Source: an uncultured Rikenellaceae bacterium (GTDB taxonomy: Bacteria > Bacteroidota > Bacteroidia > Bacteroidales > Rikenellaceae). Taken from it: a DNA stretch of 29,810 nt. Numbering within the stretch: the first letter of the stretch is position 1; each line of letters begins with the position of its first letter. The notes beneath the pieces were generated by a model, which ran no database searches, had not been told where the DNA came from, and saw only the letters and a list, made by a program, of their open reading frames with translations. Where the stretch lies: positions 1-29,810 of the forward strand of contig CAJGBR010000016.1 of the NCBI GenBank assembly GCA_904501625.1, written 5' to 3'. The position numbers were made by a program, and so were the translations under genes. Positions 22,703 through 29,810 of the stretch are shown piece by piece.

Positions 22703-24274
22703 TTAAAATTGATATTTTGCAGTAATCGGCATTTGTCTATCCTTGTAGAATGCTTGTGTTGACAATTTTAATACAGGACAGAACTGATTTCGTTTGTATT
22801 CGTTACGTTGAACCATTCTTGCAACTCGGGCAACCTCTTCTTGATCGAAACCAACTTCGGCAATCTCCTCTATGCTTTGATTTTGTTCAATAAGTCTGTA
22901 TAGTATAGAGTCTAAAACCTCGTATACTGGCAGCGAATCACTATCCTTCTGATCGGGACGCAATTCAGCTGAAGGTTCCTTATCAATAATTTCACGAGGG
23001 ATAATCTCTTTGTTGCGATTGATATAGCGAGCCAGATCATATACCTCCATTTTATAGAGATCACCCATCAGGCTGATAGCACCGATCGTGTCACCATACA
23101 TTGTGCCGTATCCTACAGCAGCTTCACTTTTGTTGCTTGTATTGATAATGACAGCTCCGAACTTGTTACTATAAGACATCAGCAATAGACCTCTGATTCG
23201 AGACTGCATATTTTCTTCAGTAAGGTCTTCTTTGCGACCTGCGAATATCGGAGCCATTGTTTGACGTACTGTATTGAAAATATCAGTAATCGGAACAATG
23301 TCATATTGGATACCTAGATTGTTTGCCAATGCCACCGAGTCATTGATCGAATGGTCAGATGAGTATTGCGAAGGCATCAGGATTGCGTGAACATTCTCTG
23401 CTCCGAGAGTTTCGGCGCACAGAGCAACTACTACTGCTGAGTCGATTCCACCAGACAGCCCGATACAGGCCTTTTTGAATCCGTTTTTGCGGAAATAGTC
23501 TGACAAACCGAGTTTGATTGCACGATATACATTGTGAGTCTTATTCTGTTCGGGGAACTCGATAGGTTCATTATGAGCAAAAGGATCGAACGTGACGAAA
23601 TCTTCTTCAAAAGGTTTCATCATAAGAATCAGTTCACCGCGAGAGTTATAAACCGTAGAATTGCCATCATAGATAGCCTCTGTATTACCGCCAACAAGGT
23701 TAGTGAGAATCAGAGTCTTTCCCAATTCAAAAGCTTTGCCGCTGAAGTATTGGTGTCTGCGTTCAACGATACCTCGGCTATAGATTGATTTATAACAATT
23801 GATTATGAGTTCGGCTTTTACACCGTATTCGTTTTCTGTCAAAACATCTTCACCGAGAACTACTGCGATTTTGTGACCATCTACGTCGATGAATTCACAA
23901 CCCTCAGAGGCAGCGATAAATGCTGCTTCGTGACGATTATTGACCTTTTTCTTTCCGATATATTTTTCAACACGACCATTGCGAACGATGGCCACTGTGC
24001 TTATGGTTTCGTTGTTGTATTTGTAGGGAGTTCCGATCAGTGCGGTAATGTTGTTACAATACTGTGCAATATTTTCGAGGGTTTCATCACATTTTTCAAG
24101 AAATAATCTATTCCCCAAAAGATCGTATGCAGGAGCTCCTGATAAAGCCATCTCGGTAAATACGACAAGTTTCGCACCATCGTTTTCGGCACGTTTAATC
24201 GCCTCGATGATCTTAGCACTATTGGCTTCAAAATCTCCAATCGTGTAGTTTAATTGAGCCAAAGATACTTTCAT
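22703..24274 (-). CDS. nadE: NAD+ synthetase, two-domain NadE with a degenerate glutaminase site
   Basis: Makes NAD+ from nicotinic acid adenine dinucleotide, ATP and an ammonia donor. The 523-residue protein has an N-terminal nitrilase-fold domain (about 1-250) and a C-terminal synthetase domain (about 251-523) with the P-loop SGGIDSA at 274-280, NTSNKSEAAVGYGT and YGDTIGA. In the nitrilase domain, E41 (FTEMALSG) and K108 (GKKKV) are present, but the catalytic cysteine of the usual CED motif is glycine: LGEDV with G141, codon GGT at 23852-23854. The nearby LPNY segment is also degenerate (VNNR). The synthetase half looks intact, so the enzyme probably uses free ammonia. It heads the rnf run. 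Confidence 0.93.
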   Translation of the reverse strand: MKVSLAQLNYTIGDFEANSAKIIEAIKRAENDGAKLVVFTEMALSGAPAYDLLGNRLFLEKCDETLENIAQYCNNITALIGTPYKYNNETISTVAIVRNGRVEKYIGKKKVNNRHEAAFIAASEGCEFIDVDGHKIAVVLGEDVLTENEYGVKAELIINCYKSIYSRGIVERRHQYFSGKAFELGKTLILTNLVGGNTEAIYDGNSTVYNSRGELILMMKPFEEDFVTFDPFAHNEPIEFPEQNKTHNVYRAIKLGLSDYFRKNGFKKACIGLSGGIDSAVVVALCAETLGAENVHAILMPSQYSSDHSINDSVALANNLGIQYDIVPITDIFNTVRQTMAPIFAGRKEDLTEENMQSRIRGLLLMSYSNKFGAVIINTSNKSEAAVGYGTMYGDTIGAISLMGDLYKMEVYDLARYINRNKEIIPREIIDKEPSAELRPDQKDSDSLPVYEVLDSILYRLIEQNQSIEEIAEVGFDQEEVARVARMVQRNEYKRNQFCPVLKLSTQAFYKDRQMPITAKYQF

Positions 24275-24306
24275 AAGTGTCCAATAAGTTGAGTTGTAGT
24301 GAATTC

Positions 24307-24347
24307 GTGCGGCTGAGAGTGCAAAAATATGCTCTCAACAGCCGCAC
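24307..24347 (-). promoter_or_regulatory. Stem-loop at the expected 5' end of the nadE mRNA
   Basis: GTGCGGCT (24307-24314) pairs with AGCCGCAC (24340-24347), with an inner GAGAG/CTCTC stem and a bulge. It begins at the -7 octamer, so the nadE-rnf transcript would open with this hairpin. It may stabilise the RNA, act as a leader regulator, or work as a DNA operator. Confidence 0.5.
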
Positions 24348-24354
24348 AAAGGTA
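24347..24354 (-). promoter_or_regulatory. -7 element of the nadE-rnf promoter
   Basis: Reads TACCTTTG on the minus strand, an exact consensus match, with a start expected near 24340 and a leader of about 66 nt. No TTTG -33 box is visible. I see no other match between here and rnfA's start in the intergenic gaps, so it may drive all eight genes. Confidence 0.65.
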
Positions 24355-24411
24355 TAAATTAATTTTGAGAGGTAGAATTAAATTTATTAGTTTTTTTTGA
24401 ATATTCTTTTG

Positions 24412-24449
24412 TTTTCTGAGAATCCTCAGAAAATTGTCTGACAATTTTC
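24412..24449. repeat. Two overlapping inverted repeats downstream of the WG-repeat gene
   Basis: TTTTCTGAG (24412-24420) pairs with CTCAGAAAA (24425-24433). GAAAATTGTC (24429-24438) pairs with GACAATTTTC (24440-24449) around one central base. The two share 24429-24433, so they cannot both form fully. They lie just past the WG-repeat stop on its strand and may end that transcript, though no T-tract follows. Confidence 0.5.
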
Positions 24450-24455
24450 GAAAAA

Positions 24456-25592
24456 TCACTCGATAATTTCGCCTGAATCATTCACTATAACCCCGTGTGG
24501 CTGGCATAGGTAGAGGTTTTTTGATATGGCTGTAATACTGGTGTAGATTGGTGGAGTAACACGTTCGCCACGACTGTTCAGTAAACCATAGTATTCATTG
24601 TAATAGCCACGTACCAGATACGAACGACAATTGGCAAACTCATAAATACTATCCGATGAATACTCATCTGAATTGTTGACTTTTGATTCGAAGGTCAAAG
24701 TATAGATTTCGTCTATGTGAAAATCGACAATGATATTTCCTGCGAGATCGTAAATTTTGGTCGTGTGATCAGAAAATCCAACTTCGATTTGTCCATTTTC
24801 AACTGTAATTTGTGTGTGCGCGATAGGAAATACCTCCTTCATATTCGCATCGAACAGCCCTGTTAATCCGTTACGTTCAACGTTCCAGAAACCCTCATCA
24901 CAGAATATGTTATCAAATTCAGGGGGCAAAACCCACTTCCCTTTTTTGTCAATTAATCCAAAGTCACCGTTGTCAGGGTGTCTTATAATGCAGTAGCCAT
25001 TTTTGAATCCATAATGCGGATTTTCGTGATAAACTTTGAGACCAGTGTTGATGACAACCTCTCCGACTGAATTTATAAAGACCAAAGTATTATCTTTTTC
25101 TACAGCAGCCAGACCATCGCAGAATACCCACGCACGCGTGAATGTGGCCGGAATTCTAATCTCTCCCGTAAAACGATTGAGATAACCACGTTTGCCATTT
25201 TTGGCAAATACGGCGAGAGTGTCATCCGAGTAGACTACCCATTCGAGACCTCTGTGCAGAGTTTTCCCGGTTGCTGTGTTACAGATTTTACCACGGTTTG
25301 AAGAATATCTGTATTTGTAGACAATGTCGTTGCTGATGTGTTTCGAATCCCAATACTCATCGCAAGTGATCGGACGTATAATCTGAAGATTGATTATATC
25401 ATATAGGTGTATTGCAGCAATTACGACTGCCGCCAAAATAGCTGTAACAACTATGCCCGAACAAATTTTCATTACAAAACTATGAATTCTTTTTGTGCTT
25501 TTTCGGCAGAGATGTCGCTCGAGGCAGAGAAAAAGTCGAAGCACTTTGTGTTTAATTCTTGTGTTGAATTTACATTTTTTACGTGTACCCAT
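24456..25592 (-). CDS. Membrane-anchored WG-repeat-like protein, function unknown
   Basis: A 378-residue protein with a very basic N-terminal stretch (1-40), one membrane helix (about 45-64) and an extracytoplasmic region made of divergent WG-type repeats. Repeat-like units are visible around GKRGYLNRFTGEIRIP (133-148), DFGLIDKKGKWVLPPEFD (210-227), GLTGLFDANMKEVFP (242-256) and YYGLLNSRGERVTPPIY (334-350). WG repeats probably form beta structures and are common in Bacteroidetes surface proteins, but no general function is known. A later start at M41 would remove the basic tail; the first ATG is kept because the positive stretch fits cytoplasmic-side topology. It is single, between nadE and the divergent gadB. 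Confidence 0.7.
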   Translation of the reverse strand: MGTRKKCKFNTRIKHKVLRLFLCLERHLCRKSTKRIHSFVMKICSGIVVTAILAAVVIAAIHLYDIINLQIIRPITCDEYWDSKHISNDIVYKYRYSSNRGKICNTATGKTLHRGLEWVVYSDDTLAVFAKNGKRGYLNRFTGEIRIPATFTRAWVFCDGLAAVEKDNTLVFINSVGEVVINTGLKVYHENPHYGFKNGYCIIRHPDNGDFGLIDKKGKWVLPPEFDNIFCDEGFWNVERNGLTGLFDANMKEVFPIAHTQITVENGQIEVGFSDHTTKIYDLAGNIIVDFHIDEIYTLTFESKVNNSDEYSSDSIYEFANCRSYLVRGYYNEYYGLLNSRGERVTPPIYTSITAISKNLYLCQPHGVIVNDSGEIIE

Positions 25593-25654
25593 AATTTAAG
25601 CTAAGTTAGATGATTGATTATTTATGATTTTATACTCATTTGATAAAGGTTTTC

Positions 25655-25708
25655 TATCAGTAAAATCGAAACAATTTTTTTCAATTGTATTAAATTTTTA
25701 TACTGATG
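25655..25708. repeat. Nested inverted repeats upstream of gadB
   Basis: ATCAGTA (25656-25662) pairs with TACTGAT (25701-25707), and inside it ACAATT (25671-25676) pairs with AATTGT (25683-25688). The element lies about 80 bp before the gadB ATG, in the 196-bp gap between divergent genes. I see no TAnnTTTG match in this gap. It could be an operator for acid-responsive control or a leader structure. Confidence 0.4.
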
Positions 25709-25788
25709 TATGCAGCTCGGCACAAAATGTGTTTCAGATGTAATTCGTAGTTAAAAATTTTAGTCAAATATTTAATCAAATTAATGTT

Positions 25789-27204
25789 ATGTCAAACAAC
25801 AAATTTTGTAACGATTCGCTTGATACTCCTATTTTCGGTTCCGAAAAGATGTTAGAACCTGCTCCTTGTGATAAGATGCCGGAATATTCTACTCCTGGGG
25901 CTGTAGCTTACCAGATGGTACACGATGAGACTTTTCCTCAGACTCAACCACGACTGAACCTTGCGACATTTGTCACTACATATATGGACGAATACGCTAC
26001 CAAACTGATGAACGAGTCTATCAGTATCAATTATATTGACGAAACGGAATACCCGCGTGTTGCAGTTATATGTGGCCGATGTATTAATATGATTGCAAAT
26101 TTGTGGAATACTCCGCAGAAAGATAAGTGGAAAACGGGAGCCGTTGCTATCGGTTCATCTGAGGCGTGTATGCTTGGCGGAGTCGCAGCTTGGCTTAGAT
26201 GGAAAGAACGTCGTAAGTCTGAAGGCAAACCTTATGATAAACCTAATTTTGTGATTTCGTCGGGTTATCAAGTTGTGTGGGAAAAGTTTGCTCAGCTGTG
26301 GCAGATTGAAATGCGAACCGTACCTCTTACTCTTGAAAAACCAACACTTGATGCCGAAGATGCTTTGAGTATGTGTGACGAGAATACGATCTGTGTTGTT
26401 CCGATTATGGGTGTAACCTGGACAGGGCTCAATGATGATGTCAAAGCATTAGACAAGGCTCTTGATAAATTCAATGAAAAAACAGGTTATGATATACCTA
26501 TTCACGTTGATGCAGCCTCAGGTGGATTTATTCTGCCGTTTTTGGATCCGGATCACAAGTGGGATTTCCGTCTCAAGTGGGTATTGTCGATTAGTACATC
26601 GGGACACAAATTCGGATTGGTCTATCCTGGTTTGGGGTGGGTAGTCTGGAAAGACAAGGAATATCTGCCTAAAGAGATGAATTTCAGTGTTAACTATCTT
26701 GGAGCAAATATATCTCAAGTCGGACTCAATTTTTCACGTCCCGCAGCACAAATTCTCGGACAGTACTACCAATTTATCAGACTCGGATTCAAAGGTTATC
26801 AGTGTATTCAGCAGAATTCTATGGAGATAGCCCGCTATGCACACCAGCAGATTGGTGAAATGGAGTGTTTCAAGAACTACTCGAAAGATATCTGCAATCC
26901 GCTTTTCATTTGGTATATGAATCCTAACTATGAAAAAAATGCAAAATGGACCCTCTACGATTTGCAGTCGAAATTGCAAGAAAATGGTTGGATGGTTCCT
27001 GCATATACGTTACCCGCCAATATTCAGAATATTGTGGTGATGCGTATCGTAGTCAGACAAGGAACAAGTCGAGATATGATTGATATGTTGCTTGACAATA
27101 TGCGACAGGCGGTAGTCGAACTAGATAAGTTGGAGTACCCGACACCATCACGCATCGCTCAGAATAAGTCTATGCAGCAAAAGGGAAAAATCTTTACACA
27201 TTAA
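25789..27204 (+). CDS. gadB: Glutamate decarboxylase
   Basis: PLP enzyme converting glutamate to GABA and CO2 with uptake of a cytoplasmic proton, the core of glutamate-dependent acid resistance. The 471-residue protein matches E. coli GadB in length and pattern: the EYPR and IGSSEACMLGG segments, HVDAASGGF at 239-247 near the cofactor, and STSGHKFG with the PLP lysine K274. The C-terminus ends in a histidine (KIFTH); in E. coli GadB a C-terminal histidine blocks the active site at neutral pH, so a similar pH switch is possible here. gadC follows after 78 bp. Confidence 0.96.
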   Translation: MSNNKFCNDSLDTPIFGSEKMLEPAPCDKMPEYSTPGAVAYQMVHDETFPQTQPRLNLATFVTTYMDEYATKLMNESISINYIDETEYPRVAVICGRCINMIANLWNTPQKDKWKTGAVAIGSSEACMLGGVAAWLRWKERRKSEGKPYDKPNFVISSGYQVVWEKFAQLWQIEMRTVPLTLEKPTLDAEDALSMCDENTICVVPIMGVTWTGLNDDVKALDKALDKFNEKTGYDIPIHVDAASGGFILPFLDPDHKWDFRLKWVLSISTSGHKFGLVYPGLGWVVWKDKEYLPKEMNFSVNYLGANISQVGLNFSRPAAQILGQYYQFIRLGFKGYQCIQQNSMEIARYAHQQIGEMECFKNYSKDICNPLFIWYMNPNYEKNAKWTLYDLQSKLQENGWMVPAYTLPANIQNIVVMRIVVRQGTSRDMIDMLLDNMRQAVVELDKLEYPTPSRIAQNKSMQQKGKIFTH

Positions 27205-27221
27205 TGAATATTAACTGGTCG

Positions 27222-27251
27222 AATCACTCCTATATACATTTAGGAGTGATT
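27222..27251 (+). terminator. Stem-loop between gadB and gadC
   Basis: AATCACTCCTA and TAGGAGTGATT form an 11-bp stem with an 8-base loop, 17 bp after the gadB stop. The T-tract is weak (TTCGATATTCT), so it may be a leaky terminator or a stability element lowering gadC relative to gadB. Confidence 0.55.
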
Positions 27252-27282
27252 TCGATATTCTATAACTAAAGTTTTTAATACA

Positions 27283-28761
27283 ATGAGTACAAAAAATTCT
27301 ACTCCGGATAAAGGTTTCAAATTGTCTGTTGCAACGCTTGCCATAATGAACGTTGCCGCAGTTGTTTCGCTTCGAGGGTTGGCTGCAGAGTCTGTCTACG
27401 GGTTGAGTTCGGCATTCTATTATTTGTTTGCGGCAGTCTGTTTCTTGATTCCTACGGCAATGGTCGCAGCCGAACTTGCTGCAATGTTTCGCGACAAGCA
27501 GGGTGGAGTATTTCGTTGGGTAGGAGAGGCTATGGGACAACGTGCCGGATTTTTGGCTATATGGTTACAATGGCTTGAGAGTACGATATGGTATCCTACT
27601 GTCTTGACGTTCGGAGCCGTTTCGATTGCCTTCATCGGAATGTCACCCCAGGCAGATATGAATCTCGCATCAAATAAAATCTATACTCTGGTTGTTGTGT
27701 TGGCAATATATTGGATTGCAACATTTGTCGCCTTGAAGGGACTGAAATGGGTGGGTAAGATTTCGAAAATTGGTGCAATGGTCGGAACAATCCTACCGGC
27801 AGGGTTGCTAATCCTCTTGGGAATAATCTATCTTATCTCAGGCGGACATATCGAGATGAATCTGAATCAGAGTTTTTTCCCCGATTTGACCAATATAAAT
27901 AATCTGGTTTTAGCATCGGGAATATTTCTGTTCTATGCCGGAATGGAGATGATGGGGGTACACGTGATGGATATTAATAACCCTGCGAAGAATTACCCCA
28001 AAGCAGTCTTTATCGGTTCGTTGATTACGGTGTTGATATTCATTCTTGGTACATTCTCGCTTGGTGTGATAATCCCCTCTAATCAGGTCAACCTGACACA
28101 GAGTCTGCTCATAGGATTTGATAAATATTTTTCATTTTTACACATTTCGTGGGTGTCTCCTCTAATAGCAGTGGCCTTGGCGTTTGGAGTCCTTGCCGGT
28201 GTACTGACCTGGGTCGCAGGTCCATCGAAGGGTTTGCTGACAGTCGGACAGGCCGGGTATCTGCCTAAATTTTTTCAGCGAACAAACAAAAACGGAGTCC
28301 AAAGTAATATTTTGTTGATTCAGGGTGGAATTGTTACTCTGCTTAGTTTGCTGTTTGTTGTAATGCCATCTGTACAATCGTTTTATCAGATATTATCTCA
28401 ACTGACGATTTTACTCTATCTTATAATGTATTTGCTGATGTTTGCCTCGGCAATCAAACTGCGTTACATTATGCCTAAAGCTGAACGTCCTTTCGCAATT
28501 GGCAAGAATGGCAATCTCGGTATGTGGATTGTTGCGGGTGTAGGATTTGTAGCATCGTTGCTCGCTTTTGTACTGAGCATTATTCCTCCAGATCAAATAT
28601 CTGTGGGTAGCAGTACGGTATGGTATTTGGTACTTGCATTCGGAACAATAATTTCGATTGTAATTCCACTTGTGATATATGCTCGACGAAAGCCTGCGTG
28701 GCGTGATCCGAAAGTCAATTTCAAACCTTTTCATTGGCAACAAACCGAAGCAAATAAATAA
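27283..28761 (+). CDS. gadC: Glutamate/GABA antiporter (APC family)
   Basis: Exchanges external glutamate for GABA, completing the acid-resistance cycle with GadB. The 492-residue protein has about twelve predicted helices in the APC fold. Its opening VATLAIMNVAAVVSLRGL resembles the glutamate:GABA antiporter subfamily, and the FYAGMEMMGVHVMDINNPAKN region is the usual substrate-site motif area. A soluble C-terminal tail of about 25 residues rich in Lys and aromatic residues could correspond to the E. coli GadC C-plug. It sits directly after gadB. Specificity is inferred from context as well as sequence. Confidence 0.9.
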   Translation: MSTKNSTPDKGFKLSVATLAIMNVAAVVSLRGLAAESVYGLSSAFYYLFAAVCFLIPTAMVAAELAAMFRDKQGGVFRWVGEAMGQRAGFLAIWLQWLESTIWYPTVLTFGAVSIAFIGMSPQADMNLASNKIYTLVVVLAIYWIATFVALKGLKWVGKISKIGAMVGTILPAGLLILLGIIYLISGGHIEMNLNQSFFPDLTNINNLVLASGIFLFYAGMEMMGVHVMDINNPAKNYPKAVFIGSLITVLIFILGTFSLGVIIPSNQVNLTQSLLIGFDKYFSFLHISWVSPLIAVALAFGVLAGVLTWVAGPSKGLLTVGQAGYLPKFFQRTNKNGVQSNILLIQGGIVTLLSLLFVVMPSVQSFYQILSQLTILLYLIMYLLMFASAIKLRYIMPKAERPFAIGKNGNLGMWIVAGVGFVASLLAFVLSIIPPDQISVGSSTVWYLVLAFGTIISIVIPLVIYARRKPAWRDPKVNFKPFHWQQTEANK

Positions 28762-28770
28762 TCATAATCT

Positions 28771-28803
28771 CAAAGCGGATATTTTTTTTGAATATCCGCT
28801 TTG
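28771..28803 (+). terminator. Rho-independent terminator after gadC
   Basis: CAAAGCGGATATT and AATATCCGCTTTG form a 13-bp stem around a 7-base loop, 10 bp after the gadC stop, followed by TTTTTGTTTTTG. Its last four bases also form a candidate -33 TTTG for the next gene. Confidence 0.88.
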
Positions 28804-28829
28804 TTTTTGTTTTTGAATGCGTAAATTTG
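28800..28829 (+). promoter_or_regulatory. Promoter of the thioesterase gene
   Basis: TTTG at 28800-28803 and TAAATTTG at 28822-28829 are 18 bp apart, close to consensus. The -33 box overlaps the gadC terminator. The start would be near 28836, about 8 nt before the ATG. Confidence 0.6.
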
Positions 28830-28843
28830 CAATGACCTAAACA

Positions 28844-29266
28844 ATGAAGAGAATGATTACTCGAGATGTAAAAATAAGAGTGAGATATGGTGAAGTCGAT
28901 CAAATGGGATTCTTGTACCACTCACACTATGTTGAGTATTATGATGTTGCCCGTACAGAAATGATTCGTATGCTAGGCACGTCTAATTACGAACTCGAAG
29001 AGACCGGTATTATGTTGCCTGTGACTAATGTTACGATAAACTACAAGAATCCGGCTTATTATGATGATTTGTTGACAGTGAGAGTGTCGCTTAAAGAGAT
29101 GCCGACAGTCAAGATGACATTCTATTTTGAGGTGTTTCGTCCCAATGGCGAACTGATTAATACAGGTTCGGTGACCCTTGCTTTTATGAATGCAGAGACT
29201 AAACGGGCGTGCAGACCTCCAAAATATTTTATGGATATTCTCGAAAGGAATCAGGATCCGCAATAA
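28844..29266 (+). CDS. Hotdog-fold acyl-CoA thioesterase (YbgC/FadM-like)
   Basis: A 140-residue cytoplasmic protein of the 4-hydroxybenzoyl-CoA thioesterase/YbgC group. The active-site segment RYGEVDQMGFLYHSHYVEYYDVAR is seen in parts: D19 in VDQMG is the catalytic aspartate and LYHSHYVEY forms the hot-dog helix start. Length is normal. The acyl-CoA substrate is unknown. A second ATG three codons in (28853) would give a longer leader after the predicted start; the first is kept. It is monocistronic, with its own promoter and terminator. Confidence 0.9.
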   Translation: MKRMITRDVKIRVRYGEVDQMGFLYHSHYVEYYDVARTEMIRMLGTSNYELEETGIMLPVTNVTINYKNPAYYDDLLTVRVSLKEMPTVKMTFYFEVFRPNGELINTGSVTLAFMNAETKRACRPPKYFMDILERNQDPQ

Positions 29267-29277
29267 AACTCGAATGA

Positions 29278-29312
29278 AAAAGAGGGTGTCGCATCAAACG
29301 ACACCCTCTTTT
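29278..29312. terminator. Bidirectional terminator between convergent genes
   Basis: AAAAGAGGGTGTCG and CGACACCCTCTTTT form a perfect 14-bp stem around a 7-base loop. With T-tracts on either strand it can stop both the thioesterase transcript and the converging peptidyl-prolyl isomerase transcript. Confidence 0.9.
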
Positions 29313-29330
29313 AGTAATAATGAAGAAAGA

Positions 29331-29810
29331 TTATTCTGGTTTAGTTCTGCCTTCGTACATTGTGATGATGTAGATGTTTTCAAGCGGTTTTGCAGCCTTA
29401 TTGACTGCCACGTCTGAAATTTTTTCAACGATGTCCATACCTTCGAGTACTTCACCGAAAACAGTGTATTGGCTGTCAAGGTGTGGAGAGCCGCCCAATG
29501 TCTTGTAGACCTCTTTTTGAGCACTACTGAACTTGTGAGTCTTTTTGTTTCCGATAGCACGATTAGTTCGTATGATGAACTGTTTGCTTTGTTCGATAGA
29601 TTCGTCGGTCTGAATATCACCCTCTACGATATAGAATTGACTCGGAGAAGATGAACGTTTGGGATTCACGTGGTCACCTTCGCGTGCTGCAGCCAAAGCT
29701 CCCTTCTTGTGAAACAATTTTTTGTTGAATTCGGCCGGAATACGTTCGCCTTTATCTACAGGAGGAGTGCCCTCTGGATTTCTTGAATTTGGATCACCAC
29801 CCTGAATCAT
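29331..29810 (-). CDS. Cyclophilin-type peptidyl-prolyl cis-trans isomerase (N-terminus beyond the window)
   Basis: The last 159 residues of a cyclophilin that accelerates proline isomerisation in proteins. Landmarks are the opening MIQGGDPNSRN (the family FMIQGGDP motif, so the methionine here is internal), SSPSQFYIVEGD, which replaces the usual SQFFI, and YTVFGEVLEGMDIVEKI near the end. An insert between QFYIVEGD and YTVFGEV (about 45 residues) is typical of Bacteroidetes versions. The N-terminal part, where a signal peptide would be, lies outside the window, so location cannot be judged. Confidence 0.9.
   Translation of the reverse strand: MIQGGDPNSRNPEGTPPVDKGERIPAEFNKKLFHKKGALAAAREGDHVNPKRSSSPSQFYIVEGDIQTDESIEQSKQFIIRTNRAIGNKKTHKFSSAQKEVYKTLGGSPHLDSQYTVFGEVLEGMDIVEKISDVAVNKAAKPLENIYIITMYEGRTKPE

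Overview
The window looks like ordinary core chromosome of an anaerobic member of the Bacteroidetes, probably order Bacteroidales. The base composition is moderately AT-rich. Start-proximal motifs match the Bacteroidetes sigma factor consensus (TAnnTTTG at -7, sometimes TTTG about 19 bp upstream) rather than -35/-10 boxes, and Shine-Dalgarno sequences are mostly absent. Lineage markers agree: a DUF4271 protein next to hemD, a ribosomal protein S16 with a long Ala/Glu/Lys tail, a four-cluster RnfB, and an RseC-like protein leading an rnfBCDGEA cluster. I could not place it to genus. I see no tRNA, rRNA, IS element, prophage or CRISPR array, and no gene-free stretch longer than about 200 bp.

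Layout. (1) 37-2816, minus: lnt, a DUF4271 membrane protein, and a hemD whose frame is interrupted near the window edge. (2) 2927-8594, plus: a tightly packed run of a LysE-type exporter, cmk, ispH, rnhB and two overlapping SGNH/GDSL hydrolase genes. (3) 8708-11178, plus: rpsP, rimM, a HAD phosphatase and a PagL-like lipid A deacylase, behind a textbook Bacteroidetes promoter. (4) 11187-14115, minus: rnr and rlmB, overlapping. (5) 14186-16441, plus: a PcrA/UvrD helicase, converging with elbB (minus) so that the stop codons overlap. (6) 17251-24274, minus: an eight-gene run nadE, rseC-like, rnfB, C, D, G, E, A, closed by a strong terminator. (7) 24456-25592, minus: a membrane-anchored WG-repeat-like protein. 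(8) 25789-28761, plus: gadB and gadC, a glutamate-dependent acid-resistance pair. (9) 28844-29266, plus: a hotdog thioesterase. (10) 29331-29810, minus: the C-terminal part of a cyclophilin-type peptidyl-prolyl isomerase, cut by the window end.

How the genes fit together. The nadE-rnf unit pairs NAD synthesis with the membrane complex that couples ferredoxin and NAD+ to an ion gradient. The nadE product appears to lack the catalytic cysteine of its glutaminase domain, which suggests ammonia-dependent NAD synthesis. Envelope functions recur (lnt, a lipid A deacylase, paired SGNH hydrolases). The other loci are housekeeping: isoprenoid and CMP synthesis, ribosome maturation, RNA decay and DNA repair.

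I did not find a wholly new system. The most useful leads are the degenerate NadE glutaminase site, the PagL-like active-site variation, the interrupted hemD, and several inverted repeats placed at or next to promoters.
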